A DNA stretch of 64,000 nucleotides. Origin: Euptelea pleiosperma (lineage: Eukaryota; Streptophyta; Magnoliopsida; Ranunculales; Eupteleaceae). The notes below the pieces were generated by a model, which was not told the DNA's origin, did no database searches, and saw only the letters and a program-made list of their open reading frames with translations. How positions within the stretch are numbered: position 1 is the stretch's first letter; each line of letters opens with the position of its first letter. Position numbers and translations under genes: made by a program. The DNA lies in contig CM068544.1 in the NCBI GenBank assembly GCA_035048495.1, positions 52,007,393 through 52,071,392 on the forward strand, in the 5' to 3' direction. Below are positions 34,101 to 47,200 of this stretch, in pieces.

Positions 34101-37100
34101 AGGGTGGCCCCACTTGTACGAGTGGGGAACACCATCCATTCCCCTATTTAAATTTCATGGGAACCTGTCGAAGAAAGAGGATGAGTATTGTGCTTGTTTC
34201 CGCTTGTACGAGTATATCCATCTTACCTTGATGATTATTCCAATGCTAATTTCCTTTAGAGTAGTTTGTCGATATTAATGTAATAAATGTACATGGGTGA
34301 ACACCGGAGGTTCAAACTTCAAAGGCCGGCCCCCTCGAGGGGAACATAGTTTCTCATCGGGCCGAAGGCCCAGGATGTCCGTACAACGTTTGTATGATTT
34401 TAGAGGTATTTCGATAATTTTCCTTATAATTTTGTTTTTCATTTATTTTGGGACGTATAGAGAGAACTTTTGTTCCATACGATTCTCTCTTTCTCCCCAA
34501 TTATCTTTCTCTTTTGCTAACCTTTATTTCCTAACATGGTATCAGAGCACTGATTCATGTAGAGCGTTTTTCTTCCTCTTTTTTTATTCTTTTTTCCTTC
34601 TATTTTTTGTTTCTGTGGAAGAATATCCAAATCTAGGGCTTGGTTGTCAAACCCTAGTTTCTCTTCTTCATTGTGGTGGCTTTTATCACCTGTACCATGT
34701 ATGCTAGTGAGAGCGGTCATTGATGAAGATTGAAGACAAATCCAGGCCTATATGTTGCTGTGTGTGTTGTAATTGCCGCACGGAGTATTTTTCTCCTCAT
34801 AGCATGTTGTTTGCTATATGAAAGTGATTTGTTGGTATCAAATTCTTCCTCAGGCCCGCCAGTCAACATCGCAAGTTAGAGAACAACCTCCATAGCCCTC
34901 CAGTGGAAATCGTAGGTATCAGATACCTTTGCAATCTTTAGTGGGTAGTTATGGATTCCAAACCCAATTTGGTGGCCTCTCCTGATTTATTTATGCCCTA
35001 GATGACTTCCATCAAATGCAATGGAAATAATTTTTTTCCCTGGTCAAAATTTGTGCAAGTTTTCTCACAGCTAGAGGAAAACTTGGTTATTTGACTGATA
35101 AAAATTACGAAGAATGGGCCCGCAAGAATGCTCAGATTATGATCTGGTTGTGGAACAATATGGATCCACAAATTAGTGTCAATGTTATGTTTTTGGATAC
35201 AACAAAGGAAATATGGGAAACAATGTAAGACATGTATTCCGATGAAAAGAATTTTCTCCGAGTCTATTAGTTATTTTAGGATTTTTTTTGCACTGTAGCA
35301 AGGGAACAAGAGTCTTGGTGAGTATTATGCCTGCCTGCGGGGCATAATTCATGAGCTAAATGTGTATCAGTCAATTATTTATGATCCAAAGGTCAGTGTT
35401 GGCAACGTGAAGAGTATGAGTTACCATGTTTTTGTATAGCCTCAAGTATGAATGTGAGTCTGCGAGAGCTCAAATTCTTAGTGGTAAAGAGTTTCCTTCG
35501 TTGGCAGAAGTATTCTCTCACCTTCAGTGAGTCTCTCTTTCATCTGCCCCCAGCTCCATCACTATAGATAATTCCACATTTGCAGCCTTTGGTCCTTTTT
35601 ATTCTTTTGGAAGTACTTTTCCTTGTTGTGATGGTCGAGCCAGAGGTAGAGGTCGTGGTGGTCGGGGCCCTACGCTCCCCATCAGGCCGAAGGCTTAGGA
35701 CGTCCGAACAACGCCTATACGATTTTAGGGGTATTTCGGTAAATTGTCCTTTTATTTTATTTTATGTATAAGGGGAGGTATGGAGAGATTAAAATCCTTT
35801 CTTATAGATTGTAACTTAGGAATTGGGACAATTATAAACTTCTAATGTGTGACTGCTGAATAGATGGGCAGACCTTTGAGACGTGAAATATTTTCTCTAG
35901 CAGGTCCTTGTCCTATCTCATTGAATGGATGAGCAAATGTATCCTGTTTCATTGTGGGTGACACTTTTCGCCCCAACCTATCCAGTTTGTTTCCTTGTTA
36001 GTGCCTTCCAATACTTCCTTTCCTTCATTAGATATGGAGAAATTCCGTTGCAGTATATTTGTGCATATCATCATCTGCGCCTTATCCCAACTTTTTGACA
36101 TCAGCACACGAATCCTGTTTCGTCATTCGACTCTATTAAGAGTTATATCTGCTGTCTAGGCATATTTCATCAATTTTTCTTACTACACTCATTGTCATAT
36201 TCGACCTTCTTTTTCTCCCTTTTTGGTCTCCAACTTGTATCCAAGCACTCCTTCTCACTGATGTTATTGTTGGTCTTCATTGTATGTGCCTAAACCATCT
36301 CAATTGACTTTCCCTTATTTTATCTCCTATTGCCCATTGGGGCTATTCCTAGAATTTTTTGAATGTGCTTACCAAATATTTTTTCTTGTAATACATACTA
36401 ATTGTTTCTTTAAGAATTGGTGGGTAAAGTATACTTAGTATCTTGAGTTTTTCTTTTTGATAATGTGACATTATTCAAGTTATGTTTGCTGTTTTATGTG
36501 ACCATCTTGTATTGTCGTTCCTATTTGCTCAAGATTCCTTCTAATTTTCTACTTTCTTTTGTTTTCCTTTTTTAATTTTTGAATCAGATGTGTGTCTAGA
36601 TCGTTTATCTTTTTTAGAAATTTAAAGATATGATGGTGATATCTTGGGAGTATTTTCATTGAATTGGTTTACTTTTCAGATACAATGGTGCGGCAGGCAG
36701 CAATGGTTTTGAAGTGTATAATACTGATGTATTACAAGAATAGCAGAGGCCGTAATTATCGTAGGCAGGTAAGGTAGCATAAGATCCTGTGTTACAAAAT
36801 TCTTTAGGGAGCATATGATATGCAATTTTCTTTGTTTTGTATGTAAAAGTTCTCTCAGAGAGTAATGGCCAGCAATTATAATTGAATGAATTGGTTGGTA
36901 GGTGCTACATAGTCAACAACCAATGTGCTTTGTTAAAATTTTGGTTTTGATGTTATTTTCTCAATCATAGGTCTAATGGTGAATGGTGTTAAAGTTGTAG
37001 CCTTGTAGGGAAAGATGATTGTTGTTGGCCTGTCCTAACTGGTTACTGACCAGGTTTGTTGCAGTTTCCAACCATAGGAAATTGTTGGCTTGATTGATTA

Positions 37101-40100
37101 GGGTTTAAATAGTAATATACAATCAATGAGTTTAAAATAACAAAGAGTCTTGATTAGGGTTTAAGTATATTCTTACATGTTTCTCCCTTCAAATTTTTTC
37201 AGGGTCAAATGCTAACTCTAGTTGAGTATCTGCTGCTGCTGTACCGTGCACTGTTACCAACTCCTGTCTGGTACCGCTTCTTCTTGAACAAAGAATATGG
37301 AAGCCTTTTTTCATCACTAACTACAGGGTTGTACCTCACTTTCAAGCTCACATCAGTTGTTGAGAAGGTATGTATTTTAGTAGACCTAATCTTTTATGCT
37401 GGGGACATTTTCTAGTGTCCATCTTCCAAATCATTAAAGGCTTCTCTTGGAGGCCATGTCCAACTTCATCATGAGCAGATTGGATTGTCCTTAATTTTTT
37501 CGGGGGTGTGAGGTTCAGGTACAATCCTTCTTTGCCGCATTAAAGGCATTATCACGTAAAGAGGTCCATTATGGGTCATATGCAACGTCTGAACAGGTAA
37601 GAGTGGATTTCTTTGTGAAAGCTATCTTTTTTTCGTTCTTTTGAAGATACTTTTAACATTTAAAGTTGGAATCTTGGAATAAATAATTGGACAGTAAAAA
37701 TGCACAGGCATTTGATGGATTTAGATTCTGCCTATATACCCAGTTGAGCAAATTCTTAATCTGAACTCTAGCTTTTTGAGGAGTCGCACATTAGTTTTTA
37801 GGGAAAATTGGGACCAGTTCCTTTCTATAGTTTGTTTTTTCAATCTTTGAACTTATTATGTATTTTTGTATTAATGAGGAATTCCAAGGAAAAGAAAAAC
37901 GATTTAATCCCTACTTTATATTATTAAAGCCTGGTTTCTGTTGCCTAACAACTGAAATGGAGAACTCAACTTGTTAGTTTGTCATACAATTTGGCCAACA
38001 AACCTCCCCATAACATGTGAACAACCTTAACCTCCTGAGCATTCAATAGGATCTAAGATATCTGTGAGCAATGTGCAGATACTTCAAGGAATGTCCATCT
38101 ACTTTTTTTTTTATAAGGAATGTCCATCTACTTGTTACTGTGTAACAACATTAAGTAGCTCTCCATCCATAAATTTACATTTGCAGGACCAGGCCACGTG
38201 TCTATGTATGTGTGTGCCTATGTGCACACACACACACACACACGTCTGGTTGAATTGGAACGCTTATGTGAGGTCCACATCGAGATGGGTTAAGGGCTGA
38301 TTTTTTGTGAGATCATCCTCACAAAAAAATTGCCCATTCTGAAATTTTGACCTATCAAATATGGACTTAGTTGATGGTGAAATAGATATCCAGATTTTTT
38401 CAACTTGTAACACTTTTCATAAGGTTAGAAATGTCGGAATGAGCTAATTAATTGTGAATATGATCTCTATGTTTAGGAGATCATCCTTGCCAAAATCAGC
38501 CCTAGCTTATCTCCATTTGGGCCCCACATAGGTGTGTCAGTTTAACCCTACATCATCGTAATCATCATCATATGCCTTATCCCAATTATCTGGGGTCGGT
38601 AACATGAATTTTATTTGCCATTCGACTCTAAGAGCTATATCTTCTTTCAAGGCATAAGGGAGAGTTAAAATAAATCTACACTGGATTCTTACACCTTGTG
38701 CAGGGCCAATCACTAAGTGAGTTGTTCATATTGTGGAGACCATCCGTCCATTCTGACATTCCTATCCTTATGAAAAGTTGTCTTTCATATTCCAGACCAT
38801 CATCCAATTTAACCATTAGTTTAGGTTAAATTTTGGAATGGGGTGATTTTTGGCGATGATGACATCATGGCGAGGACAACTCAATATATGTTGTCCAACA
38901 CAATATTGACGTGAGCCTCACTTCTTACTCCCTTTGGTCGACCCACATGGAAATCGTGTCGGAAATCGAAATCGAACCAAAATTTTCAATTTTAGGTATA
39001 CTATTCATAAAGTCAAATGGACTGATTTTTTTGAGGGTGGTCTCCACGCAACAGGCAACTCACTGTATGATTTGATTGTTCAACATAATCTCTATATATT
39101 TTTCAACATATATTGATAGGTGTGTGCATCTATATGCATTTATGTTGCATGGATTTTTCTAAACGGGTGAAGTATCCGTGTTGGATTCCAACACTACGGA
39201 TTCTCATGCAACACTTCTGGATTTCTTTTTATTTTTTCTTTCCTTTGCACAATAATTAACGTTTATTGTAGATTGTGATTTTTATATTTTCCAATTAAAA
39301 TTGTGTATTAGATGTAACATTAATGTGATGTATTCTCTTGTCTATGGGTATATGATACAGATCACAAGATATTCATTACAAAATCCATTATTATCCTAGT
39401 TATTATATAAAAAAAATTGTTATTTATGCTTGCATTATTTTAAATATGCAGCCAAGTTCATAAATCCTACATTTTATTGTTTGCCGAATCCAACATTCAA
39501 CACCCCTGTAGGACTGATGCCCATATCCATATCAATGCAACACAGTTTTGCATTTATTTTAAAGCTATAGGGGGGTTATCTCTCAAATACATAATCAAGG
39601 AAATTCCATTCAACATGATTGTAGGCCTTCTTTAAATCAGTTTTACAAACCAAATCCGCATGTTTGCCCCATTTTTCTTCCATGAAGTTGTTATCGACAA
39701 GCGTGCCATCCATGATTTGCCAATTCTTGATGATAGCCTCTTGAGACAAAGAAACTGGTGTGCCCAACGCTTCCTTCAACCTTAAGGATGTGCTTTTTGG
39801 ATATAAATGTATAAGCTCACAGACATGGCCTTCTCTGTACATATGACTTATGGATACCTTGTTAGTTATATTGCATGATGTGCTTATGGAGTTCTTAAGG
39901 TTATTCTTTCCTACTTAAAATGAATCTATATATATATAATTCTCCATGCATTCTATTCACTGTTTTTTTATGCAGGTTAATGCAGCAGGCGATCTATGTG
40001 CTATTTGCCAGGAGAAGATGCATGCTCCCATCCTACTTCGCTGTAAACATATCTTTTGTGAAGATTGTGTATCAGAATGGTCAGTTTATCACCTTCCTTT

Positions 40101-41413
40101 TCTAAATTTCGAGTAATGCTAGTGATTCTTGTGAGAGTGATGAAAAAGCAACCGGGCCCTATTTGTTGGACGCATCCATGTGAGGGTGATTTACAAGGGA
40201 TGATAGAGGGTGGATTAAATTGCCAAAGGCGAATTTTGGATACCCCGTCAATTTCTCTTCTAATTAACCCCCTTTGTGTATCTAATTAGCCCCTTTCTAT
40301 TTCTACTTATCCCCTCTAAACTTCAAAACCGTTAGAGCACGGGAGAAAGCAAGGGAGACTATTGAAAAAGCAAAAGGAGAATACCTAAAAGATTTTAGGG
40401 TTGTATTCTACATCTTCTACAACTCTCAGTGGGAACTTTTGAGTAAAACAATCAATGGATGTATGTATTTGAATTCAATTTTTTTAATCGACAAAATCAT
40501 TTTAACTTCATTTTCTAATAAGAATTTCTAGTATCTCGCCGGAACGATACATTAGTTTTTTTTTCTCATGCAGTCTCGGTCATGGTCTTTGAATTGATTG
40601 TTCGGACTGCTAAGTCCGGACAATCATTTCACTGTTCGGACTTAACAGTCTGAACAATGAATCATTGTTCGGACTTACCAATCCGAACGACGACGAGTAC
40701 CTGCGGAACGAGAGGTGCCTCCACTCTCCGGCGACCAACAACGACGGAGAAAGAGGGCGACCGGCGACGCTGGAGAGAAAATAGGGTTGGCGGTGTGGTG
40801 AGGGTGGATGGGGAGAGGAAGAGCGACGTAAGGCGAATGCGGAAACCCTTCCAAATTACCCTTTCATGTTTATCATTTTGGGGGGGTGGGGTGTGATAAG
40901 AGATTTCGATGGGCCCACGGGCCAATTAGAAAATTTCAAAAATTGTGGAGGGGAAATAAGAGAAAGGGGGGAGAAAAGAGAAATTTACGGGGTATCAAAA
41001 ATTCCCCATTGCCAAATTACCCTCACATGGACTTGTCCAACACTGAGGGCAAGTTGCTTTTTTTTTTCTCCTTCAAACTCGTGGGGTATTTCTTTCATTC
41101 CACAAATTTGTTTTCTTTTGCTTTGGGCATTCACAATTAGTAAATTGTAATGCTTTTATGTGTTTCCTGTATGATGTGCCATTAAGGTATGCAATAGTGT
41201 GTAACAACTGATTGGGCAGTCCGTAGTCATAAAACCTGTATTTGCATGTAATAGCTATGCTTACGTGATCTACCAGTGATACAGAATTAACGACTTCGTG
41301 TTTCCAGGTTTGAGAGAGAACGGACATGCCCACTGTGCAGGGCCTTGGTTAAACCGGCAGACCTCAGATCGTTTGGTGATGGGTCAACCAGTCTGTTCTT
41401 TCAGTTATTCTAA
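31128..41413 (+). CDS. RING-finger multi-pass membrane protein (RNFT1/2-like E3 ubiquitin ligase), 483 aa
   Basis: Eight coding exons: 31128-31791, 33440-33516, 33701-33869, 36680-36768, 37203-37367, 37519-37596, 39976-40079 and 41308-41413. All introns are GT..AG and all phases join, totalling 1452 nt with stop. The N-terminal ~200 residues are Ser/Gly/Asn-rich and probably disordered. Hydrophobic segments follow at about 208-240 ([17 protein letters not shown], then [13 protein letters not shown]), 253-275, 288-325 and 335-365. The C-terminal C3HC4 RING has ligands C422, C425, C437, H439, C442, C445, C456 and C459 ([25 protein letters not shown]). The family (human RNFT1/2; single genes in plants) is membrane-embedded in the ER region and ubiquitinates substrates; its plant substrate is not known to me. 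The start was chosen as the first ATG of the long exon-1 frame ([10 protein letters not shown]). Exon 7 carries six of the eight zinc ligands. Confidence 0.93.
32500..32650 (+). mobile_element. RTE-type LINE 3' tail relic in intron 1
   Basis: AGAGTCAAATGGTAAAATAG, then GATGATCCCAAACATTTGGG and ATAAGGC, followed by AT-rich trinucleotide repeats, is the usual 3' end of plant RTE LINEs and the SINEs that share it. Confidence 0.6.
34290..34536 (+). repeat. 5' LTR of a copia element in intron 3
   Basis: It ends CTAACA at 34536, directly before a copia primer-binding site. TCATCGGGCCGAAGGCCCAG, TTTGTATGATTTTAGAGGTA and TTTCGATAATTTTCC are shared with 35680-35760. The left limit is uncertain (GGTGAACACCGGAGG near 34297 is a candidate). 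Confidence 0.6.
34537..34548 (+). promoter_or_regulatory. Copia primer-binding site (initiator tRNA-Met)
   Basis: TGGTATCAGAGC is the standard plant Ty1/copia primer-binding site, immediately 3' of the LTR end. Confidence 0.92.
34951..35670 (+). pseudogene. Copia gag relic (UBN2-type)
   Basis: Broken frame: [16 protein letters not shown], then [78 protein letters not shown], and a C-terminal Arg/Gly run ([11 protein letters not shown]) near 35638. Stops occur for example at 35228. Gag packages element RNA. The coding sequence runs straight into LTR-like sequence with no protease, integrase or RT. Confidence 0.82.
35670..35800 (+). repeat. 3' LTR fragment of the same copia element
   Basis: CCCCATCAGGCCGAAGGCTT, ACGATTTTAGGGGTATTTCG and GTAAATTGTCCTTTTATTTT match 34355-34440 with divergence. 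It is joined directly to the gag tail, so all of pol has been deleted. Confidence 0.7.
36065..36325 (-). mobile_element. RTE-type LINE ORF 3' end in intron 3
   Basis: The minus strand reads QLRWFRHIQ, stop, [20 protein letters not shown], followed by IESND and the terminal CAAAAAGTTGGGATAAGGC signature. This matches the conserved tail of plant RTE LINE proteins (LRWFGHVQRRP..APVRRS). It is degraded. Confidence 0.75.
38220..38242. repeat. (CA)n microsatellite in intron 6
   Basis: About ten CA repeats. Confidence 0.9.
38320..39601. repeat. Duplicate segment, copy 2 part 1 (intron 6)
   Basis: Collinear with 19083-20487, including an RTE LINE tail at about 38575-38665 on the minus strand. It has about 70 extra bases near 39415-39485 (TATGCTTGCATTATTTTAAA) that the 19-kb copy lacks. 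Confidence 0.85.
39576..39842 (-). mobile_element. L1-type LINE reverse-transcriptase fragment in intron 6
   Basis: The minus strand reads [20 protein letters not shown], then [19 protein letters not shown], and [19 protein letters not shown]. This is the RT segment between the S-Q-A-F and K-A-Y-D-H-V-W blocks of plant L1 LINEs. 88 codons, no other part of the element. Confidence 0.85.
40134..41237. repeat. Duplicate segment, copy 2 part 2 (intron 7)
   Basis: GTGATGAAAAAGCAACCGGG, GACGCATCCATGTGAGGGTG and GGACTTGTCCAACA to GTAGTCATAAAACC are collinear with 20490-20760, interrupted by the element at 40228-41007. Confidence 0.85.
40228..41007. mobile_element. Mutator-like element in intron 7, possible gene-fragment carrier
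   Basis: A perfect 9-bp duplication, ATTGCCAAA, lies at 40219-40227 and 41008-41016. The inverted ends are GGCGAATTTTGGATACCCCG and CGGGGTATCAAAAATTCCCC. The 19-kb duplicate shows the uninterrupted site (AAATTACCAAACTACCC near 20573). The interior includes hairpin-forming TTGTTCGGACTTAAC motifs (40596-40690) and a GC-rich stretch (40690-40840) unlike its AT-rich surroundings, which may be a captured host exon or leader. No transposase. Confidence 0.88.
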
Positions 41414-44288
41414 GGTCAGCTACCCACTGGAAAAACCAGGGAGTCCTTTTGCTTTGAAGCGCAAATCCCCTAAAGCAGCAGTCTCTGAATCATCTTGTCT
41501 CCCATAGGTTATTCTGAATGTATTTTACTTGCATTGGCCACGCTCTTGGGTTGCTGCAGGAAGGGTGCTTCTGAAATTAGGAAGTGACTGGCTTTATGTT
41601 CATATGGTGCCATTCATTGGGTTTGAATACACATCTCATGGGCCCTTCGGAGGGTTTTTACACTGCATACAAGAGGGCACCCCTATGACCGTATATATAA
41701 TATCTATACACGTTAATTTGCTGATAAATGCCAGATTATCTTTGAAATACTTTCCTCGTTTTTTTTTAATCTTTTTATTTATTTATTTTTGGGTTCGTTT
41801 CTCAAAACAAATTAGCGAGCACACTTTTGCTACGTAGCTGCTGATCAGTGCCTCTCCACTTGACATGTACCCCTGTTAATCCTTGATAACACTGTTTTCT
41901 GAGAAATGTTTTCAAAAATTCGAGACAGCGGATTTGGTGATCAGAGCTGCTGAGCAAAAATGAACTGTAAATTAGCTAGTTTGTAAAATTAGTGGTTTTC
42001 GCTTACTGAAAAAAATAAAATTAGTGATTTTCATTTGCAAAAGAAAAGCATCACAAAAAGAACCTTAAAATATCATTTTAAGCTAATAAGTGAAATTACA
42101 TATGGGTCAAGTAATTGATGTGCCAAAAGAGCAGGCCGTTTCGACAAAGGCGTTGAAGGCTTATTTTTCGTGAGCATCATATCTTGATGTCCTCACCATA
42201 GAGATTATTGTCGCCCATCTCTAGCCATAAGGAAAATGAGTTACAAGCTTAGTAACCAGATCCTCTTATTAAGGATGCCGCTCCTGATCAGAAACCTTAT
42301 CGGATGGTTTGAGAGCTGATCATTCTCCGAAACCTCGCTCCAAAAATGTTGGAGGGATGGCCGTTCCTACTCCAAAACCTCAATCCGACGGTTTCAGAGC
42401 CAAACCTCACCCCAAGTTGCTGAATCTATCTCCATTTGATTTTATTGACCATTCGTTCTCTTCATATTCTCTTAAAAAAAAACTATGTTATGTTTATTTG
42501 GTTACAGGATTTTGCAGCGGGGGGGGATTAAGAAGTGCCTTGTGTAAAGAAACAACTAAGAATTGAGAAGAAGAGCCATCGACGATAGAGAATGAGTTAC
42601 TTGATGATGATTGTGTTTCAACTGCGACATCAACTTACCTCTTCGAACCCCAACTTAAGGATCATCTAATCTTTAACTCAAGTACACAGACATCAAGAGA
42701 TTGACATACAATTTGAATTGTAACAATATGTATTTATTTGTTTGTATACAGCTCTGACAGTGCTTTGAATCCTAAGGTATTTTTGAATTCGCCACTCTTA
42801 CGTCTTGCTCCATACTCTGGTTACTTTGGTTGCAAGTTTAAAGAATCTGGACCATTTATTTTACTGTAAATTTTAAGTTCAGTTTCAGATTGGACTATAT
42901 TTCACCGTAGGGACTATATTTGGAGTCAAGAATAGAGATTAAGAGCCCGGTCCGGTTGGAGATGCTCTTAGAATTTATGAGTAGTTAAATGGATAGACTT
43001 TAGATAATAAGTGTAGGAGACCTCCCATAGTCCTACTTAATATGTATACATGATGTAAAGATCAAGATTCGCAACCATCTGATCTACATACTTTTTTCCT
43101 GGGCTAACTACAATTTTCCAAATGTCCAAAGGGATACCATCGATTGGGTAATTCCAATCAAGCCCTGTACGGTGACCACAGAAAAGTTTTCCAGAACTGA
43201 AGTGATACGAACATATATGGGCAAGAATCGCTTCTAGAAAACTTGTTCAATGGCAACCGTACAGAGCCTAGACTAGATGATGAACTACTTGATCTGTGGA
43301 AAAAGTTAACACTAGCCGAATATTAAGGCCACGTTCAGTGGGTCCCATGAATCGGACAACAAAATAAATCAGATAATTTCACATGGGAAAACGTGTCCTC
43401 TAATTTAATAATGCATTCGTGGTCCACCCACAAATAATCCAACAATTCAATTGGTAGGACAGGATAATTTTTAAAACAGTCCCCAACCTAATATTTGGTA
43501 CCCTGGAAACAGGATGCTTTTTGCTTGGAGAGCTACCCAGCAAGACGAGACAAACATGGAGCTTCCCCTTGGGGAGCTCTTCATACCCTTTTCTTCTTGC
43601 CAGCCGTAAAGCATATAGGACAGTAAGAATCTGAAACATAGTATCAAAAGTCAATAAAAGAAAAAAAAGTGCATTGTAGTCTTTAAGAGGGGCAAATTTG
43701 TCTTCTAAAAGAAAAAGAGTCAAGTGGGACGAGATGGGAGTTTTTTCAAGTGAAATCGCTAATAAGTTGGGTACCCAGAGAGTTGTCAGCTTTTGAGGGG
43801 AGAATATGTAAATGATACATTGGTTTAGTCTTGAAAATCACTAAAAATAACCCAAGATTAGTACAAATCTAAGCTCAATAACCCTCAATGTACCAGCCCT
43901 TTCAGACTGTTAAACCTCTTTTCGATTTTGAATCATCCACATCGTGGACAGTTAAGATTGAGACAATGGCATTGATATTTGGCGTTAAATAGCTAAGAAT
44001 GCAATCTTTCAATATATCCACAGAATTCTGTTTTCTTGCGAAAAGTTAATGAAACAATCAATACATTTGCCGGAAATGGAGACATGACCGATAAATAAAG
44101 CTTTCAAAGCCAACAAATCATCGTAATATTATTATTAAGTATTAACAACAGCCCGAAATACTTAAATACACAGTTACAGATACAAAATAAATTTTACATA
44201 TACGGGTAACCAAAAAATAAAAAATCAAAATCAAAGGGATATAAAATAATGGTACACAAACCTTGGATTATAAAAAGGGCAATTCTAC
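41414..44288. other. Intergenic between convergent genes; 3' UTRs not delimited
   Basis: The RING-gene 3' UTR starts at 41414; AATAAA occurs at about 42014 among several A-rich candidates. TTGGAGATGCTCTTA near 42957 resembles a MITE end without a partner. GGCCACGTTCAGTGGG at 43327 resembles another. No coding pattern was seen on either strand. Confidence 0.5.
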
Positions 44289-47200
44289 TCAAGCAGGAGG
44301 ATTGGAGGGAGGTCGTTTTGGATCTTCAGTAGCTGGAATTGGGACACCTGAGCCTGATGGGCCTGTGGTGTGTGAGACTTCTGTAACTACTGTTGGTTGG
44401 GTGGGGACAGCGGAGACGTCCTTGGCTACTTCTGAGCTTACAGTGGGGGGAGCCTCTTGGGGTGGGGGTGGGGGTGGAGGTGGAGGTAACAGGACTCGGG
44501 GGCTGGGGCATGCGTCTGTGGCCATTGGAATTGAGCTGGAGCGAACCTCCGTGACCTCTTCGATGCCCTCATCCAAGTAGACGACATCCTGCATGGTGAG
44601 CTGGTGGTACTCGACAATCTCCCGCAGGAAGCGATTCTCACGTGTATATATAGAGTTCTCATGTGCCAAACGAGCCTTCTCAGCTAACAGTGTCTCGAGT
44701 TGAAGGCGTATCTGAGAAGCAGATATGGATATCAGAATCTTGTATGCTTGATGCAGATGGTGTGATTTACTTCAATCAAGGGCATCCCAGTGACACAAAT
44801 ACATACACGTATTCACATGCATTCGCACACATTCCCATTTTATGTATGTACTTATCATTATTACCTGATTCATAATTCAATTAGTCACTGTTCACAAGAG
44901 AGAGTGAGAGAGAGATTATGGACAAAAACACAAACTCAATGATCAGTCACCTGATTCATGATTTAATACATATTTACTGTCCACAAATTAAATGGATACC
45001 ATAATCACCTGATTTGTAATTCAATACAAATTTAATCCAGAATCTAGGGAAAAATGCAATTGCACATTACATATTACATAGATATGAATGTTGTATGCAC
45101 ACTGACAGAATGCACATGCATAGAGAGATATGCCATAGACAAATAGATACTAAACATGCATCTTGCTGACTGAAATACAACATACTGAAGCATCTTACTT
45201 GATCCTTAATGAGCTGGTACAGCTGTGGAAAATATGTTTCAGAAGCACGCATCAGAAAGGTTATGTTCAACAGAGCCAGCATGAAGTTCATAATTGTATT
45301 TCAGGAGGTTGTGTGTTCATGGGTGCACGCATTCTCAATAACCTTACAAAATCACGAGGATAATTAGATGTTAAAAGAAAAAATTGGTTGGAGGTTCATG
45401 GGGGAGGTATGCAAATATTCACTTTACGTACCTTTTTTTTTTAAATCAAAGCACTATAGGCACTTAAGTTTTTCTCATAAGCCTTTACGTGTTCATATGG
45501 GCCAAAACAAACAAACACACATAAATAAATATATGCGCACATGTGAATCATTATTAAAAATCAGAACAAGGACAAGAAACGCGCCACTGTAGCCCTGATT
45601 TAGTACTGGGTGTATAGAAAAGAGAAAACATATACCAGATCATCGTCTTCGGGGCTGTCTCCCCTCTCATAACTCTCACGTAGGATTCTATTCTCCTCTT
45701 CCAGTTGAGCACATCGCTCCTTTGCAAAAGCCAGGTCTGCTTTGACGGTTTTCAGCTCTCGTAGAAGAAGCTTGGCTTTGGCAGCCATTGCCATTGCAAC
45801 CTGTGACTCAAACCAAAAAGGCCAATCATGATTTCACCAACATGGACACACAATTAGAACACCAAAAATGATAGGAAAGAAACAAATACTATAACAGAAG
45901 ATACAGAAAACCTCTCTACAGGGCATCGTGATTGGAAATGCATTGACATTTTTCAGTTGGTAAGAAATAGCTTAGTAGTTGAGACTATTCAATATTGAAA
46001 ATCATCTCAAATATCCATTAACTTTGAAATACATTATCGATACTGAAAATGAGTGCCATAAACATGACCCACATTTCACTTTAATTGCAACTGCCATATC
46101 CACATAGCATACCTGAGCAATATGACATTACTCAGACTGAGGTTTATGAACCACAAACTCAACTCGATGACCCACAACATGAGCCCACTCATTACTCAGT
46201 CGATTAATGGCTAGAGTTTTCAACTTATTCAAAAAGCTTCAAGGCATTAGAAAATACCAGTCTCTGCAGTTTCACATATTTTGGTCCCTGAGTTGGGCAA
46301 TTCCATCTTTTAAGGGGTACCTTACACATTTAATTACTAAGGATACAAGATGCAGTAAAGTTGGAAGCAAGTGTAGGTCAAATCAAGAAAATTCCTGTTG
46401 TGCCAGAAATTCAAAGTGATTTTGTCACTTCCACAGAAACTTGATTTATTTTGACTAGAAGAAATCTGACCACACATGCAAAACATTTCACCATATGATC
46501 CAGTGATACACATTTGCCACCTTACGTCGCGAGATGCCTTCAGTTGAGTTTCTTGGTCGGTTTGCGTCTGGTGCTGCTGCCCTGGAATACCAACATCAGT
46601 GGCTTGATTCTTTGCCTCGGTATTGCTTCCCTTTTTCCTGATATGCAGTTTGCGAGTTTCTTGGATGATGTCTGCAGTTCTATTCTCCACTTTTGTCAGA
46701 CCCTCCTACAAACAGAAAACAGCAACATTGATGCAAAAATAGGGAAAATTACAAAATAAAGCAGAGTTAGAAGACATTTAGTGTTTCTAAAAATGACTCA
46801 AGCTGATAAGAGCTATTGCCTGAAATTTCTGAGAAGAAGAAGAACCTATGGGGTAATAGATATCAACTTCCAGTATTTGTTTGCCCTTGATTTGCTCTGC
46901 CTTATCTATTTCTCTTTCTCAGGTTTGGTACCATTACCCCAAAGCAATTGAGAAAGTTGTACGCCAAAAGTGGCAGAGCATCCTGAAACCAACCATTGGT
47001 GGATTGTTCTGTATGAATCAGGTTATTACCAATAAAAAGGCAAGTGGAATCGAGGAGATGGAGAAGTCTAAAAATTTGAGTTCTGAGTTCTCTATGAAAT
47101 ATTTAGTATCAGTATAGAAAATCACTGAAAAATGAAAGCATTTATTAATCTTAAAATCACATAACACTACTGATGTGGGGGTAGGAGAACCAATAAGGAA

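Noticed and set aside
44263..44580. Plus-strand Gly-rich frame opposite the last exon of the coiled-coil gene
   Set aside because: It is the complement of the poly-proline coding stretch; the minus strand has the spliced, phase-consistent gene.
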